Assembly: GCA_017617315.1 (NCBI GenBank)
Contig: JAFZWM010000007.1
Span: 124,001 to 188,000 of the forward strand
Source of the DNA: Bacteroidaceae bacterium
Lineage (GTDB): Bacteria; Bacteroidota; Bacteroidia; Bacteroidales; Bacteroidaceae
DNA: 64,000 bases
Direction: 5' to 3'
Positions within the stretch are counted from its first letter, which is position 1, and every line of letters starts with the position of its first letter. Made by a program: the position numbers and the translations under genes. The notes beneath the pieces were generated by a model. That model searched no databases and was not told the DNA's origin. It saw nothing but the letters and a program-made list of their open reading frames with translations. Shown piece after piece: positions 34,687 to 43,846 of this stretch.

Positions 34687-35498
34687 ATGAAAAAATACAG
34701 AAGAGTTCTAACCATCGCCGGAAGCGATTCTGGCGGTGGCGCTGGCATTCAGGCAGATATAAAGACAATTTCGGCGTGCGGATGCTATGCAGCCTCGGCT
34801 ATCACCGCCGTAACCGTGCAGAATACGCTCGGAGTAAAGGCTGTTCACGCCATTCCTGTCGAGGTTATTACCCAGCAGATTGAGGCTGTTGTCGAGGATA
34901 TCGGCGTTGATGCCGTAAAGATTGGTATGTTACATTCAGCCGAGGTTGCCGATGCCGTTGCGCGTGTTTTGCAGAAGTTCGGCGTACGGAATATCGTTCT
35001 CGACCCCGTGATGGTCTCAACTTCGGGACATCGGCTTATCGAGGAAAATGCCATCGCAAGCCTCATTTCGGGTTGATGCCGATGAGCCGCGTTATTACGC
35101 CAAACATTCCCGAGGCTGAGATTCTGCTTGGCGGCGCGAAACTCGACAGACAGTCGGATTTGAAGGATGCCGCTCGCACGCTTGCCGAAAGGTGCGGCAC
35201 GTCTGTACTTCTGAAAGCCGGACATCTGACGGAGGATAAACTTGTAGACATCTTTTACAATGCCGAGGAAGGCGAGGTCGTTGAGTTGCCTTCTGTTCGC
35301 ATCGAAACACGGAACACTCACGGAACAGGATGCACCATGTCGTCGGCATTTGCAAGTATGCTGGCAAAGGGTTGCTCGCTTACCGAGTCGGCAAAAATGG
35401 CGAAAGACTACATCAATTCGGCCATCATTGCCGGAGCTGATTATGAAATTGGCCATGGATTCGGCCCTGTGAATCATTTTTATAAGTTCAATATGTAA
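34687..35498 (+). pseudogene. thiD: Hydroxymethylpyrimidine/phosphomethylpyrimidine kinase ThiD, broken by a single-base frameshift
   Basis: The first half (130 codons, KKYRRVLTIAGSDSGGGAGI, VKIGMLHSAE, NIVLDPVMVST) ends at a TGA at 35074-35076. The second half continues in another frame from about 35073 (MPMSRVITPNIPEAEILLGG, NTHGTGCTMSSAFASML with the catalytic Cys). Together they make a complete ThiD of about 270 residues. One base is missing near 35068-35072 (tcggg before ttgatg), where relatives have one more codon. There is no slippery heptamer for programmed frameshifting. A -7 box TATCTTTG at 34654-34661 remains. It may be a genuine mutation or a sequencing/assembly error. Confidence 0.88.
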
Positions 35499-35525
35499 TC
35501 TATTGATTGTAAGGTAGATGGAATG

Positions 35526-35572
35526 TAAGTCTGGAATGTTGTTGCAAAGAAATGTTCCAGACTTATATTTTT
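35526..35572 (+). terminator. Rho-independent terminator of thiD
   Basis: A perfect 11-bp stem (35526-35536 with 35555-35565) is followed by a T-rich stretch. Confidence 0.88.
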
Positions 35573-35718
35573 TATGAATCTGAAAAGTATAGGTGTCCGC
35601 TAAAAATCAGCCTCATATTATAACTGATCTTCATTGATGTAAAATAGTTCGGTAATATGTCGCATTTTTGTGATTTCTTGCCTATATTTGCGTTCAATGA
35701 ACATAACGTTAAAATACT

Positions 35719-36702
35719 ATGAGAAGAACGAATTTTTTGGCAATAGCCGTTTGTCTGCTTTGCGGAATAATATTCTTCGGCTCGTGTACAAAACGCGAAA
35801 GCGTGGCGGTGCAGCGCGAGGCCATTCCGCAGCAGCCTGACTATGCCGACACGTCTCAGTGGTACATAAACAAACGTGGGGGAGAAGCCGATATCTTCTA
35901 CATAATTTCAACCGAAACGGGCGACTATTCTCTGGCCGAAAACGAAATATGCCATTATGCCGCAACATACGCCGATAGCCTTCGTGCGCCGATGCTCAGC
36001 GAGATGAAAGGCGTGGATAATCTGCTGGGCGGCAGACTGAATTTCTATTCGCCATACTATCGCCAATGCTCGCTCCAATCGTTTGTTAACGATAGTCTTT
36101 CTTCGGCGCGACTGCCGTTGGCTACCGACGATGTGCGCAAGGCGTTCGACTATTATCTGCGGCACGAAAACAAAGGCCGTCCGTTAATTCTTGCCGGATT
36201 CAGCCAAGGGGCGATGATTGCTCTCGAACTGATGCGCGAGATGGACGATTCGGTCTGCAATAGGATGATTGCCGCCTACATCATAGGGGCGAGTATTCCG
36301 CAGAAGATGCTCGACGAGTGCAAGCAGATCCGTCCGGCGAGGCGAGCCGATGATGTTGGCGTAACCATCTGCTACAACTCCGTGCGCAATGATTCGTGTG
36401 CCATGTTTCCGCGCAGTGCCGTCTGCATCAATCCCGTAAATTGGCAGACTGATGCCACTCCGGCAATTCTTGTTACTGAGCCGTCGCCTTTCATCCCTCA
36501 GAATCAGCAGACGAAAGACTATATGACAGTAACGCTCGATACTATTTCGGATCTTCTGCTTGTCGACGGCTTTTCGGCAACCGACTATGTTCTGCCGCTC
36601 ATTGGCAAGGAAGGCAACTACCACTCGCGCGAAATCTGGCTGTACCGCGACCAACTGCGCGAGAATATGCAAGTGCGGACATCGCAATGGCTAAGAAAAT
36701 GA
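35719..36702 (+). CDS. DUF3089 family lipoprotein (alpha/beta-hydrolase-like)
   Basis: 327 residues. A lipoprotein signal (LLCGIIFFGSC, Cys near residue 22) is followed by the DUF3089 domain, with ADIFYIISTETGDYS near the start and the nucleophile-elbow-like LAGFSQGAMIALELM near residue 160. The fold suggests a serine hydrolase, but no activity is established. A -7 box TATATTTG lies at 35683-35690. It converges on the trp operon and shares a bidirectional terminator with trpA. Confidence 0.85.
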   Translation: MRRTNFLAIAVCLLCGIIFFGSCTKRESVAVQREAIPQQPDYADTSQWYINKRGGEADIFYIISTETGDYSLAENEICHYAATYADSLRAPMLSEMKGVDNLLGGRLNFYSPYYRQCSLQSFVNDSLSSARLPLATDDVRKAFDYYLRHENKGRPLILAGFSQGAMIALELMREMDDSVCNRMIAAYIIGASIPQKMLDECKQIRPARRADDVGVTICYNSVRNDSCAMFPRSAVCINPVNWQTDATPAILVTEPSPFIPQNQQTKDYMTVTLDTISDLLLVDGFSATDYVLPLIGKEGNYHSREIWLYRDQLRENMQVRTSQWLRK

Positions 36703-36705
36703 CAT

Positions 36706-36744
36706 AAAGAAAGCGTTCTTCCACGATGGCAGAACGCTTTCTTT
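36706..36744. terminator. Bidirectional terminator between the DUF3089 gene and trpA
   Basis: A perfect 14-bp stem (36706-36719 with 36731-36744) with A/T runs on both flanks, lying between convergent gene ends. Confidence 0.93.
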
Positions 36745-36782
36745 GCATCTTTCCTGATGCTATCTTCGATGTGTTTGTGTTG

Positions 36783-37556
36783 TCAGTGCTTTAGGTCTTC
36801 GAGAAGTTGGTCGATTGCCTTGGCTGGGTCTTGAAGCTGGTCGAACAGCGTTACGAAGCGGCTTCCGATAATTGCGCCGGCTGCATTCTTCTGTGCGCTC
36901 TCGAGTGTCTGCTTGTTGCTGATGCCGAAGCCAATCATTCGCGGATTCTTCAGACTCATTGCGTTAACCTTGTTGAAGTAAGCCTGCTTTGCTGCGTCGA
37001 ACTCCTTCTGCGCGCCTGTTGTGGCTGCCGACGAAACCATGTATATGAATCCGTTTGTGTTCTCGTCGATGAAGCGGATTCGGTCGTCGCTCGTCTCCGG
37101 AGTTATCAGCATGATGGTGCGGATGTCGTTCTTGTCGGCTATCGGCTTAACCGTCTCCTGATAGTCCTTGAACGGAAGGTCGGGGATAATCACGCCGTCG
37201 ATGCCGATTCGCGCACACTCTGCAAAGAAGTTTTCGAAGCCGTACTGGTAAATAGGGTTGAGGTAGCCCATCAGCACGAGCGGAATGTTAACGCTCTTGC
37301 GAATGTCCTTCAGTTGGCTGAACAGCAGACGGAGCGTCATGCCGTTGCGCAGAGCCTTTGTTGCGGCATCCTGAATAACAGGACCATCTGCCATTGGGTC
37401 GCTGAAAGGGATTCCGATTTCAATCATGTCGATGCCCTTTTTCTCCAACTGTTCTATTGTGTTAACCGTTCCGTCGAGTGTAGGATGTCCTGCACAGAAG
37501 TAGATTGAAAGAATGTTCTCTTTCTTGCTACTGAAAAGTTGATTTATCCTGTTCAT
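36783..37556 (-). CDS. trpA: Tryptophan synthase alpha subunit
   Basis: TrpA cleaves indole-3-glycerol phosphate to indole and glyceraldehyde 3-phosphate, passing indole to TrpB. At 257 residues the TIM barrel has the catalytic Glu in MIEIGIPFSDPMADGPVIQ, the catalytic Asp in GVIIPDLPF, and GFGISNKQTLESA near the phosphate site. It is the last gene of the trpBEGDCFA operon, 24 bases after trpF and followed by the shared terminator at 36706-36744. Confidence 0.97.
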   Translation of the reverse strand: MNRINQLFSSKKENILSIYFCAGHPTLDGTVNTIEQLEKKGIDMIEIGIPFSDPMADGPVIQDAATKALRNGMTLRLLFSQLKDIRKSVNIPLVLMGYLNPIYQYGFENFFAECARIGIDGVIIPDLPFKDYQETVKPIADKNDIRTIMLITPETSDDRIRFIDENTNGFIYMVSSAATTGAQKEFDAAKQAYFNKVNAMSLKNPRMIGFGISNKQTLESAQKNAAGAIIGSRFVTLFDQLQDPAKAIDQLLEDLKH

Positions 37557-37580
37557 AATGTTTAAGATTTTCTTGTTTTG

Positions 37581-38186
37581 TTAAAGTTGCCCGAAGAATG
37601 AGCGGAGCAGTTCGGCATCCTTGAGTGCCGGTTCTGTCTCGAATTTGCTGTTCACGTCTATTCCCGCCCATTTTTCGTGGCCGAATGCCTTCAGGGCCTC
37701 GACGCTCCCGATGCCTATTCCGCCGCTAAGGATGAACGGCGTGCTGCCTTTGTAGCTGTCGAGCAGCGACCAGTCGAACATCTTTCCGCTTCCGCCGGCA
37801 TTTGGGGTAGGAGTGTCGAACAGAAAATAGTCGCACGTGCCTTCGTATTCGGCTGTTTTTGCAACATCTTCGGCCGTTTTGAAGCTGAATGCCTTCATCA
37901 CCATCGTGCCGAGCCGTTCTTTCACCATTTTGCAGAAGTCGGGCGATTCCTTTCCGTGCAACTGAATGATGCTCAGTCCGAAATCCTTCTGCTTCAGCTC
38001 TATGAAGTCGATGTCGGCATCGACGAACACGCCCACGCGCTTGCACCTTTCGGGCAGATAGTCGGGCTTTGACGCAACGTTTCGCTTTGTCTTCTCCCAA
38101 AAGATGAAGCCCATCCAGTCGATGCCCAGAGCCTCAACGTCGCGAATGTTCTGAGCCTCGCGCATTCCGCATACCTTACGAATCAT
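37581..38186 (-). CDS. trpF: Phosphoribosylanthranilate isomerase
   Basis: 201-residue TIM barrel that isomerises phosphoribosylanthranilate to CdRP. The N-terminal VCGMREAQNI holds the catalytic Cys; the catalytic Asp lies in VGVFVDAD or the late FDTPTPNAGGSGKMFDW loop, and LSGGIGIGSVEA binds phosphate. It is a separate protein from TrpC, unlike the fused enteric enzyme. The ATG is 3 bases after the trpC stop. Confidence 0.96.
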   Translation of the reverse strand: MIRKVCGMREAQNIRDVEALGIDWMGFIFWEKTKRNVASKPDYLPERCKRVGVFVDADIDFIELKQKDFGLSIIQLHGKESPDFCKMVKERLGTMVMKAFSFKTAEDVAKTAEYEGTCDYFLFDTPTPNAGGSGKMFDWSLLDSYKGSTPFILSGGIGIGSVEALKAFGHEKWAGIDVNSKFETEPALKDAELLRSFFGQL

Positions 38187-38189
38187 GGC

Positions 38190-38987
38190 TTATCTTATTT
38201 TTGAGATGAACTCGGCAAGTGCCGCGCCCGGATTTTCTGTCTTCATGAAATTCTCGCCGATGAGGAAGCCTCTGAATCCAGCCTGTCTCAGTTCGTTCAC
38301 CGTGTCGGGATTCGAAATTCCGCTTTCCGACACGCGGAGCATGTCTTTCGGCAGAAGTTCGGATAGTCTGAACGAGTTTTGCACGTCGGTGTGGAATGTT
38401 CCCAGATTGCGGTTGTTCACTCCAACCATGTCGATGCAGTCGCCAACGTATTCAAGTTCGCTCTCGCTATGTATCTCGAGCAGCGTTTCGAGTTGAAGTT
38501 CGTGCGCCGTGTGTGCCAGATTCCGACATTCGTCCTTTGTAAGGTCGGCGGCGATGAGCAGAACGGCATCGGCTCCGATTATCTTGGCCTGATAAAGCTG
38601 ATATTCGTCGATGATGAAATCCTTGCGCAGGATTGGTGTCTCTACCAGTTTCCGTGCCGTTTTCAGGAACGACATATTGCCTCCGAAATACTTCTCGTCT
38701 GTTAGGATTGAGAGTGCCGCCGCGCCGTTTTCAGAGTACGACGGCGGAATGATTTCGGGCTTGCCCTCTTCCTTAATCCAGCCTTTCGACGGCGATTTGC
38801 GCTTGAACTCGGCAATGATTCCGCTTTTCGATTCTTCGAGCGAGCGACGCATCGAGCGTTTCGGGCGGTCGTCCTCTGCCATCAGTTTGCCAGCCATTTC
38901 AACTATTGTGTCAAACGGCACGGCTTCTTTCTGCTTGGCTACCTCGGTGCGCTTGTATGCACATATTTCGCTTAGAATATCCTTCAT
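38190..38987 (-). CDS. trpC: Indole-3-glycerol phosphate synthase
   Basis: 265-residue TIM barrel that closes the indole ring. IIAEFKRKSPSKGWI (catalytic Lys), LRKDFIIDEYQ and GVNNRNLGTF are the family signatures, and VSESGISNPD binds phosphate. I chose the ATG at 38987, two bases after the trpD stop; an upstream in-frame TTG at 38993 would overlap trpD. Confidence 0.97.
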   Translation of the reverse strand: MKDILSEICAYKRTEVAKQKEAVPFDTIVEMAGKLMAEDDRPKRSMRRSLEESKSGIIAEFKRKSPSKGWIKEEGKPEIIPPSYSENGAAALSILTDEKYFGGNMSFLKTARKLVETPILRKDFIIDEYQLYQAKIIGADAVLLIAADLTKDECRNLAHTAHELQLETLLEIHSESELEYVGDCIDMVGVNNRNLGTFHTDVQNSFRLSELLPKDMLRVSESGISNPDTVNELRQAGFRGFLIGENFMKTENPGAALAEFISKIR

Positions 38988-38989
38988 AA

Positions 38990-39985
38990 TCAAGAGTTTA
39001 TTGCTATGAATTTCTTAAGTGTGGCAAGAGCCTTTCCGCTTTCGAGCGATTCGCGCGCTATGGCGATTGTCTCTTCCATCGAGAGGTTCTTCTCCATGAT
39101 GCTGATGCCGCATGCTGCGTTGGCAATCACCACGTTCTTCTGGCTTTCGGTTGCCGTGCCCTCGAGTACTGCGTCGAATATCTTCATTGCCTCTTCAGGA
39201 GTCTCGCCGCCGTAAATTTCGTGCTGCTCCACATAGTTGAGTCCGAGTTCCTTAGGAGTGTAGACTTTCTCGAAGTTGTTTGTGCAGATTTTGAATCCGC
39301 TGGTGAGCGAAATCTCGTCGTAGCCGTCGTAGCTTGTAATCACGCCGTAGTTGTCGCCTATCTTCTGATGGATGTTGGTGTATAGGCGGAGCTGGCTCTG
39401 GTTTGCCGTTCCGTGAAGCGAGTTCTTCGGATGGCAAGGGTTTACCAGCGGACCGAGCAGGTTGAAGCATGTAGGAACGCCGAGAGCCTTGCGTGTTGGG
39501 CCTACGAACTTCATACCGTAGGCGAAGAGAGGCGCGTGGAAGTAGCAGATGCCAGCCTCCTCGATGCTCTTGCGCAGGATGCTCTCGTCGGCTGTAAACT
39601 TGACACCATGGCCCAGAAGCACGTTGCTCGCACCGCTAACCGAAGATGAGCCGCCGTTGCCGTGCTTGCTCACCTTGTAACCGGCTCCGGCAATGACGAA
39701 GGCCGAGCAGGTTGAGATGTTGAACGTGTTCTTGCCGTCGCCGCCTGTGCCCACGATGTCGAGAGTGTTAAGGTCTTCGAAATTGATGTACTTGCCTGTC
39801 TCGAGCAACGCCTGACGGAAACCCAGAAGCTCGTCAACGCTTACGCCGCGTGTCTGCAATGCCATCAGCAGGGCTGCAATCTGATGTTCGTTGTACTGCT
39901 CGTTGATGATGTTGAGCATTATGTCGTGTGTGTCTTCTTGTGAAAGAATCTCACCGTCAATCAGTCTTAATAGATATTTTTTCAT
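38990..39985 (-). CDS. trpD: Anthranilate phosphoribosyltransferase
   Basis: 331 residues. It transfers phosphoribose from PRPP to anthranilate. GTGGDGKNTFNIST (PRPP loop near residue 80), KHGNGGSSSVSGASNVL and NLLGPLVNP are diagnostic. It is a stand-alone protein, not fused to TrpG. The gap to trpG upstream is 16 bases. Confidence 0.97.
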   Translation of the reverse strand: MKKYLLRLIDGEILSQEDTHDIMLNIINEQYNEHQIAALLMALQTRGVSVDELLGFRQALLETGKYINFEDLNTLDIVGTGGDGKNTFNISTCSAFVIAGAGYKVSKHGNGGSSSVSGASNVLLGHGVKFTADESILRKSIEEAGICYFHAPLFAYGMKFVGPTRKALGVPTCFNLLGPLVNPCHPKNSLHGTANQSQLRLYTNIHQKIGDNYGVITSYDGYDEISLTSGFKICTNNFEKVYTPKELGLNYVEQHEIYGGETPEEAMKIFDAVLEGTATESQKNVVIANAACGISIMEKNLSMEETIAIARESLESGKALATLKKFIAINS

Positions 39986-40001
39986 AATTTGTGTTGTGTT
40001 T

Positions 40002-40565
40002 TTAATGATTTAACCAGTTTTTCAGAATTGTCTTTCCGTCGGGAGTAAGAACGCTCTCGGGATGGTATTGTATTCCGCGTATGTCGAACTGCTTGTGGCG
40101 GAGTGACATAATGTAACCTTCATCGCTTACCGAGGTGACTTCGAGACAGTCGGGCAGATTGTTGTTGTCTACCACCCAAGAATGGTATCTGCCAACCTCG
40201 AATGTCTTTGGCAGACTGTCGAATATATAGTCGTCGGCAACCGTTGTTGAAGGCGTTGCCACGCCGTGGAATACCGAACTTAGGTTTGTAAGACTTGCTC
40301 CGAAACTCTCGCCAATAGCCTGATGGCCGAGGCACACGCCAAGGATTGGCTTCTTGCCGGCATAGGTCTTGATTACATCGAGCAGCAGACCGGCCTCGCT
40401 TGGGATTCCCGGGCCGGGCGAGAGGATTATCTTGTCGAAAGCCTCAAGCTGGCCAAGCTCGAACTTGTCGTTGCGGTAGACCGTTACTTCTGCGCCCAGT
40501 TCCTTTACCAAATGGCTCAGATTGTATGTAAACGAGTCGTAATTATCTATTATTACAATTTTCAT
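40002..40565 (-). CDS. trpG: Anthranilate synthase component II (glutamine amidotransferase)
   Basis: 187 residues, class I amidotransferase. The nucleophile is Cys78 in GVCLGHQAIGE, with the His and Glu of the triad in QYHPESVLTP near residue 166. It supplies ammonia to TrpE. Because the same class serves para-aminobenzoate synthesis, it might also work with PabB. Spacing to trpE is 28 bases. Confidence 0.96.
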   Translation of the reverse strand: MKIVIIDNYDSFTYNLSHLVKELGAEVTVYRNDKFELGQLEAFDKIILSPGPGIPSEAGLLLDVIKTYAGKKPILGVCLGHQAIGESFGASLTNLSSVFHGVATPSTTVADDYIFDSLPKTFEVGRYHSWVVDNNNLPDCLEVTSVSDEGYIMSLRHKQFDIRGIQYHPESVLTPDGKTILKNWLNH

Positions 40566-40593
40566 TGTGCGTAAAGTCTGTTTGAATGTTAGT

Positions 40594-41988
40594 CTAAAGT
40601 TTTTCGGCTATCGAGATAGCCTTGCGTAGTGCTCCAAGCTTGTTGTTCACCTCCTGAAGCTCGTATTCAACATCGCTCTTGGCAACTATGCCGCCTCCGG
40701 CCTGAAACCACAGCTCGTTGTTGCGGCTCACGAATGTGCGGATGGTTATTGCCTGGTTAAGGCTGCGGTTGAATCCGATGAAACCGATGCAGCCGCCGTA
40801 TGCTCCGCGGTTGTGCGGCTCGTACTCGCTTATAAGCTGCATGGCTCTTACCTTTGGCGCGCCGCTAAGAGTTCCGGCAGGGAAGGTGTCGATGAATGCC
40901 TGAATTGGGTCGGCATCGTTGTCGAGCTCTCCGCATACGCGGCTCACAAGGTGTATGACATGGCTGTAGAACTGCATGTCTTTATAGAACTCAACGTGTA
41001 CGTTGTGGCAGTTGCGGCTCAGGTCGTTGCGCGCAAGGTCTACCAGCATCACATGCTCGGCGTTTTCCTTAGGGTCGTTTTTCAGGAATAGGGCGTTCTT
41101 TCTGTCCTGCTCGGCATCGCCTGTACGCTTGGTTGTTCCGGCAATAGGGTCGATGTATGCCTTGTTGCCTACGATGCGGCAATGAGTCTCGGGCGATGAG
41201 CCGAATATTCTGAATCCGCCGAAGTCGAAGTAGAACAGATAAGGGCTTGGGTTGATGCTTCGAAGTGCGCGGTAAAGTTTGAAGTCGTCGCCTTCGAATT
41301 TCTGCTTGAAGCGGCGCGACAGCACAATCTGGAATACATCGCCTCGCAAGCAATGTGCTATTCCCTTGCGGATGTTCTCCTTGTGCTCGTCGTCGGTAAG
41401 TGTGCTCCAGAAATCGCCTACGGGATGGAAGTCGTATGCTTGGTACGAGCGGCTGTTGATGTCTTTCTCCAGAACATCGAGATCGTCCTTCTCGCCGTCG
41501 GCAAGCAACTCGATAAGCGTGAGCTGGTTGTTGAAGTGGTCGAATACGATTACATCCTTATATAGAATGTACAGAAGGTCGGGCGCATCGTTCTTGGCCT
41601 GAGTCTCGTCCTTCACGTTGATGTTCTCGAAGTACCTGACGGCGTTGAACGAGGTGTAGCCGTACAGGCCGCAGTAACTGCTGTTGTCGCCTGTAATCTC
41701 GAAGGCGTTTAGAAATTCGTTTATCACCTGAGCCGAGCCGTAGCTTTCGGTTATCTTGTGCTCAGTCTGTCGGCCGTCGGGATATTTGGCCTTGCCCGTG
41801 CCGTGCTCTATGCTTACCTGTGCGATTGGGTGAAGTCCGATGAACGACTTGCTGTTCTCTCCTCCGTGATAGTCGGAGCTTTCCATGAGTGCCGACTGCG
41901 GATATGCGTCGCGCACCTTCATATATGCTGATACTGGCGTGTTTAGGTCGCCGAGTATGGTTTTGCTTGCGGTATGATATTTATACAT
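40594..41988 (-). CDS. trpE: Anthranilate synthase component I
   Basis: 464 residues. It converts chorismate and ammonia to anthranilate. The N-terminal ALMESSD resembles the LLES tryptophan feedback site. The chorismate-binding domain carries DVFQIVLSRRF, IAGTTKRTGD, HVMLVDLARNDLSR and GTLSGAPKVRAM. Both feedback inhibition and attenuation (see 43265-43404) are therefore likely. It is 13 bases after trpB. Confidence 0.97.
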   Translation of the reverse strand: MYKYHTASKTILGDLNTPVSAYMKVRDAYPQSALMESSDYHGGENSKSFIGLHPIAQVSIEHGTGKAKYPDGRQTEHKITESYGSAQVINEFLNAFEITGDNSSYCGLYGYTSFNAVRYFENINVKDETQAKNDAPDLLYILYKDVIVFDHFNNQLTLIELLADGEKDDLDVLEKDINSRSYQAYDFHPVGDFWSTLTDDEHKENIRKGIAHCLRGDVFQIVLSRRFKQKFEGDDFKLYRALRSINPSPYLFYFDFGGFRIFGSSPETHCRIVGNKAYIDPIAGTTKRTGDAEQDRKNALFLKNDPKENAEHVMLVDLARNDLSRNCHNVHVEFYKDMQFYSHVIHLVSRVCGELDNDADPIQAFIDTFPAGTLSGAPKVRAMQLISEYEPHNRGAYGGCIGFIGFNRSLNQAITIRTFVSRNNELWFQAGGGIVAKSDVEYELQEVNNKLGALRKAISIAEKL

Positions 41989-42001
41989 ATTCGTTGGTTG
42001 T

Positions 42002-43207
42002 TTAATCGTTTATTCCCGGATCGTCTTTGTGTGCCAGATATGTAGCCAAATCCTTGTCGCCTCGTCCGCTTACGGTCAGAACCACCACGTCTTCTGGCTT
42101 GAACTGGCCTTTAATCTTAGGCAGAGCGCCAAGTGCGTGCGAACTTTCGAGTGCCGGGATGATGCCTTCGAGACGTGTAAGTTCGAATGCCGCACGCAGA
42201 GCCTCATCGTCGTTTACCGGAATTACCTGGGCGCGTCCCTTGTCGGCAAGATTGCAATGCAATGGGCCTGTGCCCGGATAGTCGAGTCCGGCAGATATTG
42301 AGTAAGGCTCTATAATCTGTCCGTCCTCGGTCTGCATCAGCTTGATGCGCGAGCCGTGCAGAATGCCCGGAGTTCCAATGGTTATTGATGCGGCTGTCTC
42401 CTTTGTGTCTGCACCCATTCCTCCGGCCTCCGACAGGATAATCTTAACTCGCTCGTCGTCGATGTAGTGGTATATTGTTCCGGCTGCGTTCGAACCTCCA
42501 CCCACGCAGGCCATCAGATAGTCGGGATAGTCGCGTCCAATCTTTTCCTTAATCTGCCATTTTATCTCCTCTGATATTACGCTTTGCAGGCGAGCCACCA
42601 TGTCTGGATAAGGGTGAGGGCCAACTGTCGAGCCTATTATATAGAATGTGTCGGCAGGATGGCAGCACCAGTCGCGTATTGCCTCGTTTGTTGCATCTTT
42701 CAGAGTCTTGTTTCCGCTCTGTACCGGGAAGACCTCTGCGCCCAGCATCTTCATTCTTTCAACGTTAACGTGCTGACGCTCAACGTCGAGTGCGCCCATA
42801 TACACTCGGCAAGGCATGTTCATCAGGGCGCATACAGTAGCCGTAGCCACGCCGTGCTGTCCTGCTCCTGTCTCGGCGATGATGCGTGTCTTGCCCATCT
42901 TCTTTGCCAGCAGAATCTGACCTATGGCGTTGTTAATCTTGTGTGCTCCCGTGTGGTTCAGGTCTTCGCGCTTAAGATAGATGTGGCAGCCGTACTTGTT
43001 GCTCAGTCTGTTTGCGTAGTAGAGTGGCGAAGGGCGGCCAACATAGTCTTTAAGCAATGAGTGGTACTCTTTCTTGAACTCTTCGCTCTCGATTATCGGC
43101 AGATAAGCCGCCTCGAGGTCTTTAACCGTCTTGTAGAGGATTTCGGGAATGTAGGCACCGCCAAACTCTCCGTAGAAACCGTTCTCGTCAACCTGATATG
43201 TTTTCAT
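42002..43207 (-). CDS. trpB: Tryptophan synthase beta subunit
   Basis: 401 residues. This PLP enzyme joins indole and serine to give tryptophan. The PLP lysine is Lys90 in [19 protein letters not shown] binds phosphate and [12 protein letters not shown] is diagnostic of TrpB1. It is unusual in being first in the operon (trpB-E-G-D-C-F-A), an order shared by Bacteroidota. It is preceded by the leader peptide and attenuator. Confidence 0.97.
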   Translation of the reverse strand: MKTYQVDENGFYGEFGGAYIPEILYKTVKDLEAAYLPIIESEEFKKEYHSLLKDYVGRPSPLYYANRLSNKYGCHIYLKREDLNHTGAHKINNAIGQILLAKKMGKTRIIAETGAGQHGVATATVCALMNMPCRVYMGALDVERQHVNVERMKMLGAEVFPVQSGNKTLKDATNEAIRDWCCHPADTFYIIGSTVGPHPYPDMVARLQSVISEEIKWQIKEKIGRDYPDYLMACVGGGSNAAGTIYHYIDDERVKIILSEAGGMGADTKETAASITIGTPGILHGSRIKLMQTEDGQIIEPYSISAGLDYPGTGPLHCNLADKGRAQVIPVNDDEALRAAFELTRLEGIIPALESSHALGALPKIKGQFKPEDVVVLTVSGRGDKDLATYLAHKDDPGIND

Positions 43208-43264
43208 ATTCTATTTTGTTTTTTATTGTTGTTTTTACTATTGTCTCGGTTTGTCTTAAACAAG

Positions 43265-43300
43265 AAAGAAGGCTTGCCGCAAGTACGACAAGCCTTCTTT
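43265..43300 (-). terminator. trp attenuator terminator
   Basis: A perfect 12-bp stem on the minus strand (5' arm 43289-43300, 3' arm 43265-43276) lies between the leader peptide and trpB. The tail after it is only moderately T-rich. The AGCCTT stretch of the leader (43335-43340) is fully complementary to AAGGCT in the 5' arm (43291-43296), giving a competing antiterminator. Confidence 0.85.
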
Positions 43301-43320
43301 GTAATATCCTGAAAAACAGT

Positions 43321-43404
43321 TCACTTATATATACAAGGCTGTGACTCACGACCGTTGGAAGTCTGAGTGCGCCACCACCAATATGTGTTAACTGTAAACT
43401 GCAT
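43321..43404 (-). CDS. trp operon leader peptide (27 residues, WWW)
   Basis: The frame starts MQFTVNTYWWWRTQ with three consecutive Trp codons at 9-11 and ends with TGA at 43321-43323. A ribosome stalled at the Trp codons would leave AGCCTT (codons 22-24) free to pair with the terminator's 5' arm and keep transcription going. A ribosome reaching the stop would cover that stretch and allow termination. This agrees with the Bacteroid-trp type leader known from Bacteroidota (recalled, not checked). Confidence 0.9.
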   Translation of the reverse strand: MQFTVNTYWWWRTQTSNGRESQPCIYK

Positions 43405-43442
43405 AATTCTTATTCGTTGTAAATTGTTGTTTAATTCGGTTG

Positions 43443-43473
43443 CAAAGTTACAGATTATCATCAAACCGCCAAA
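43443..43473 (-). promoter_or_regulatory. Promoter of the trp operon
   Basis: Minus strand: TTTG (43470-43473), 19-base spacer, TAACTTTG (43443-43450). It matches the Bacteroidota consensus and lies about 39 bases before the leader ATG. Confidence 0.87.
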
Positions 43474-43846
43474 CAAAAAAGCGATTTTTTTTGTTTGAGA
43501 TGTATTTTTAGTCCATTTTGCTATATATACATTATATATTTAACTACGAATGCTGTTGCTGATGCCAAAAAGATACTTGATTTTCCTTTTTCGTGTCTAT
43601 TTGTGTCTGGCTCATTTCTGGCGATGTGTGGTTGTATGGTTGTTCCCGAATGGCTTTGGTTGGCTAAATGGAATTCTGCATATGACAATATCATTTTAGT
43701 TTGAGCCGATGTTTTTTTTATATCTAAATGATGTTATCTTGAAATATTTTTAACATTTTTTCATTCTTAAATATTGTTCATTATTAAGAAAAGCGTTATT
43801 TTCGCAGAGATTTTATAACAATTAACTTTTAATTTCTTTTTAGATT
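43474..43846. other. A/T-rich gene-free stretch
   Basis: This divergent intergenic region between the trp promoter and the DUF975 gene is strongly A/T-rich. A frame of 69 codons inside it has poor composition and no recognisable family, so I did not call it. A TATTTTCG box near 43797-43804, one mismatch from a -7 element, may drive the DUF975 gene. Confidence 0.5.

Noticed and set aside
35060-35080. Programmed frameshift in thiD
   Set aside because: No X-XXY-YYZ slippery heptamer or downstream pseudoknot is visible, and ThiD is not known to use frameshifting; mutation or sequence error is simpler.
43495-43704. 69-codon frame upstream of the DUF975 gene
   Set aside because: Poor composition, no recognisable family, no ribosome-binding or promoter context; probably chance in A/T-rich DNA.
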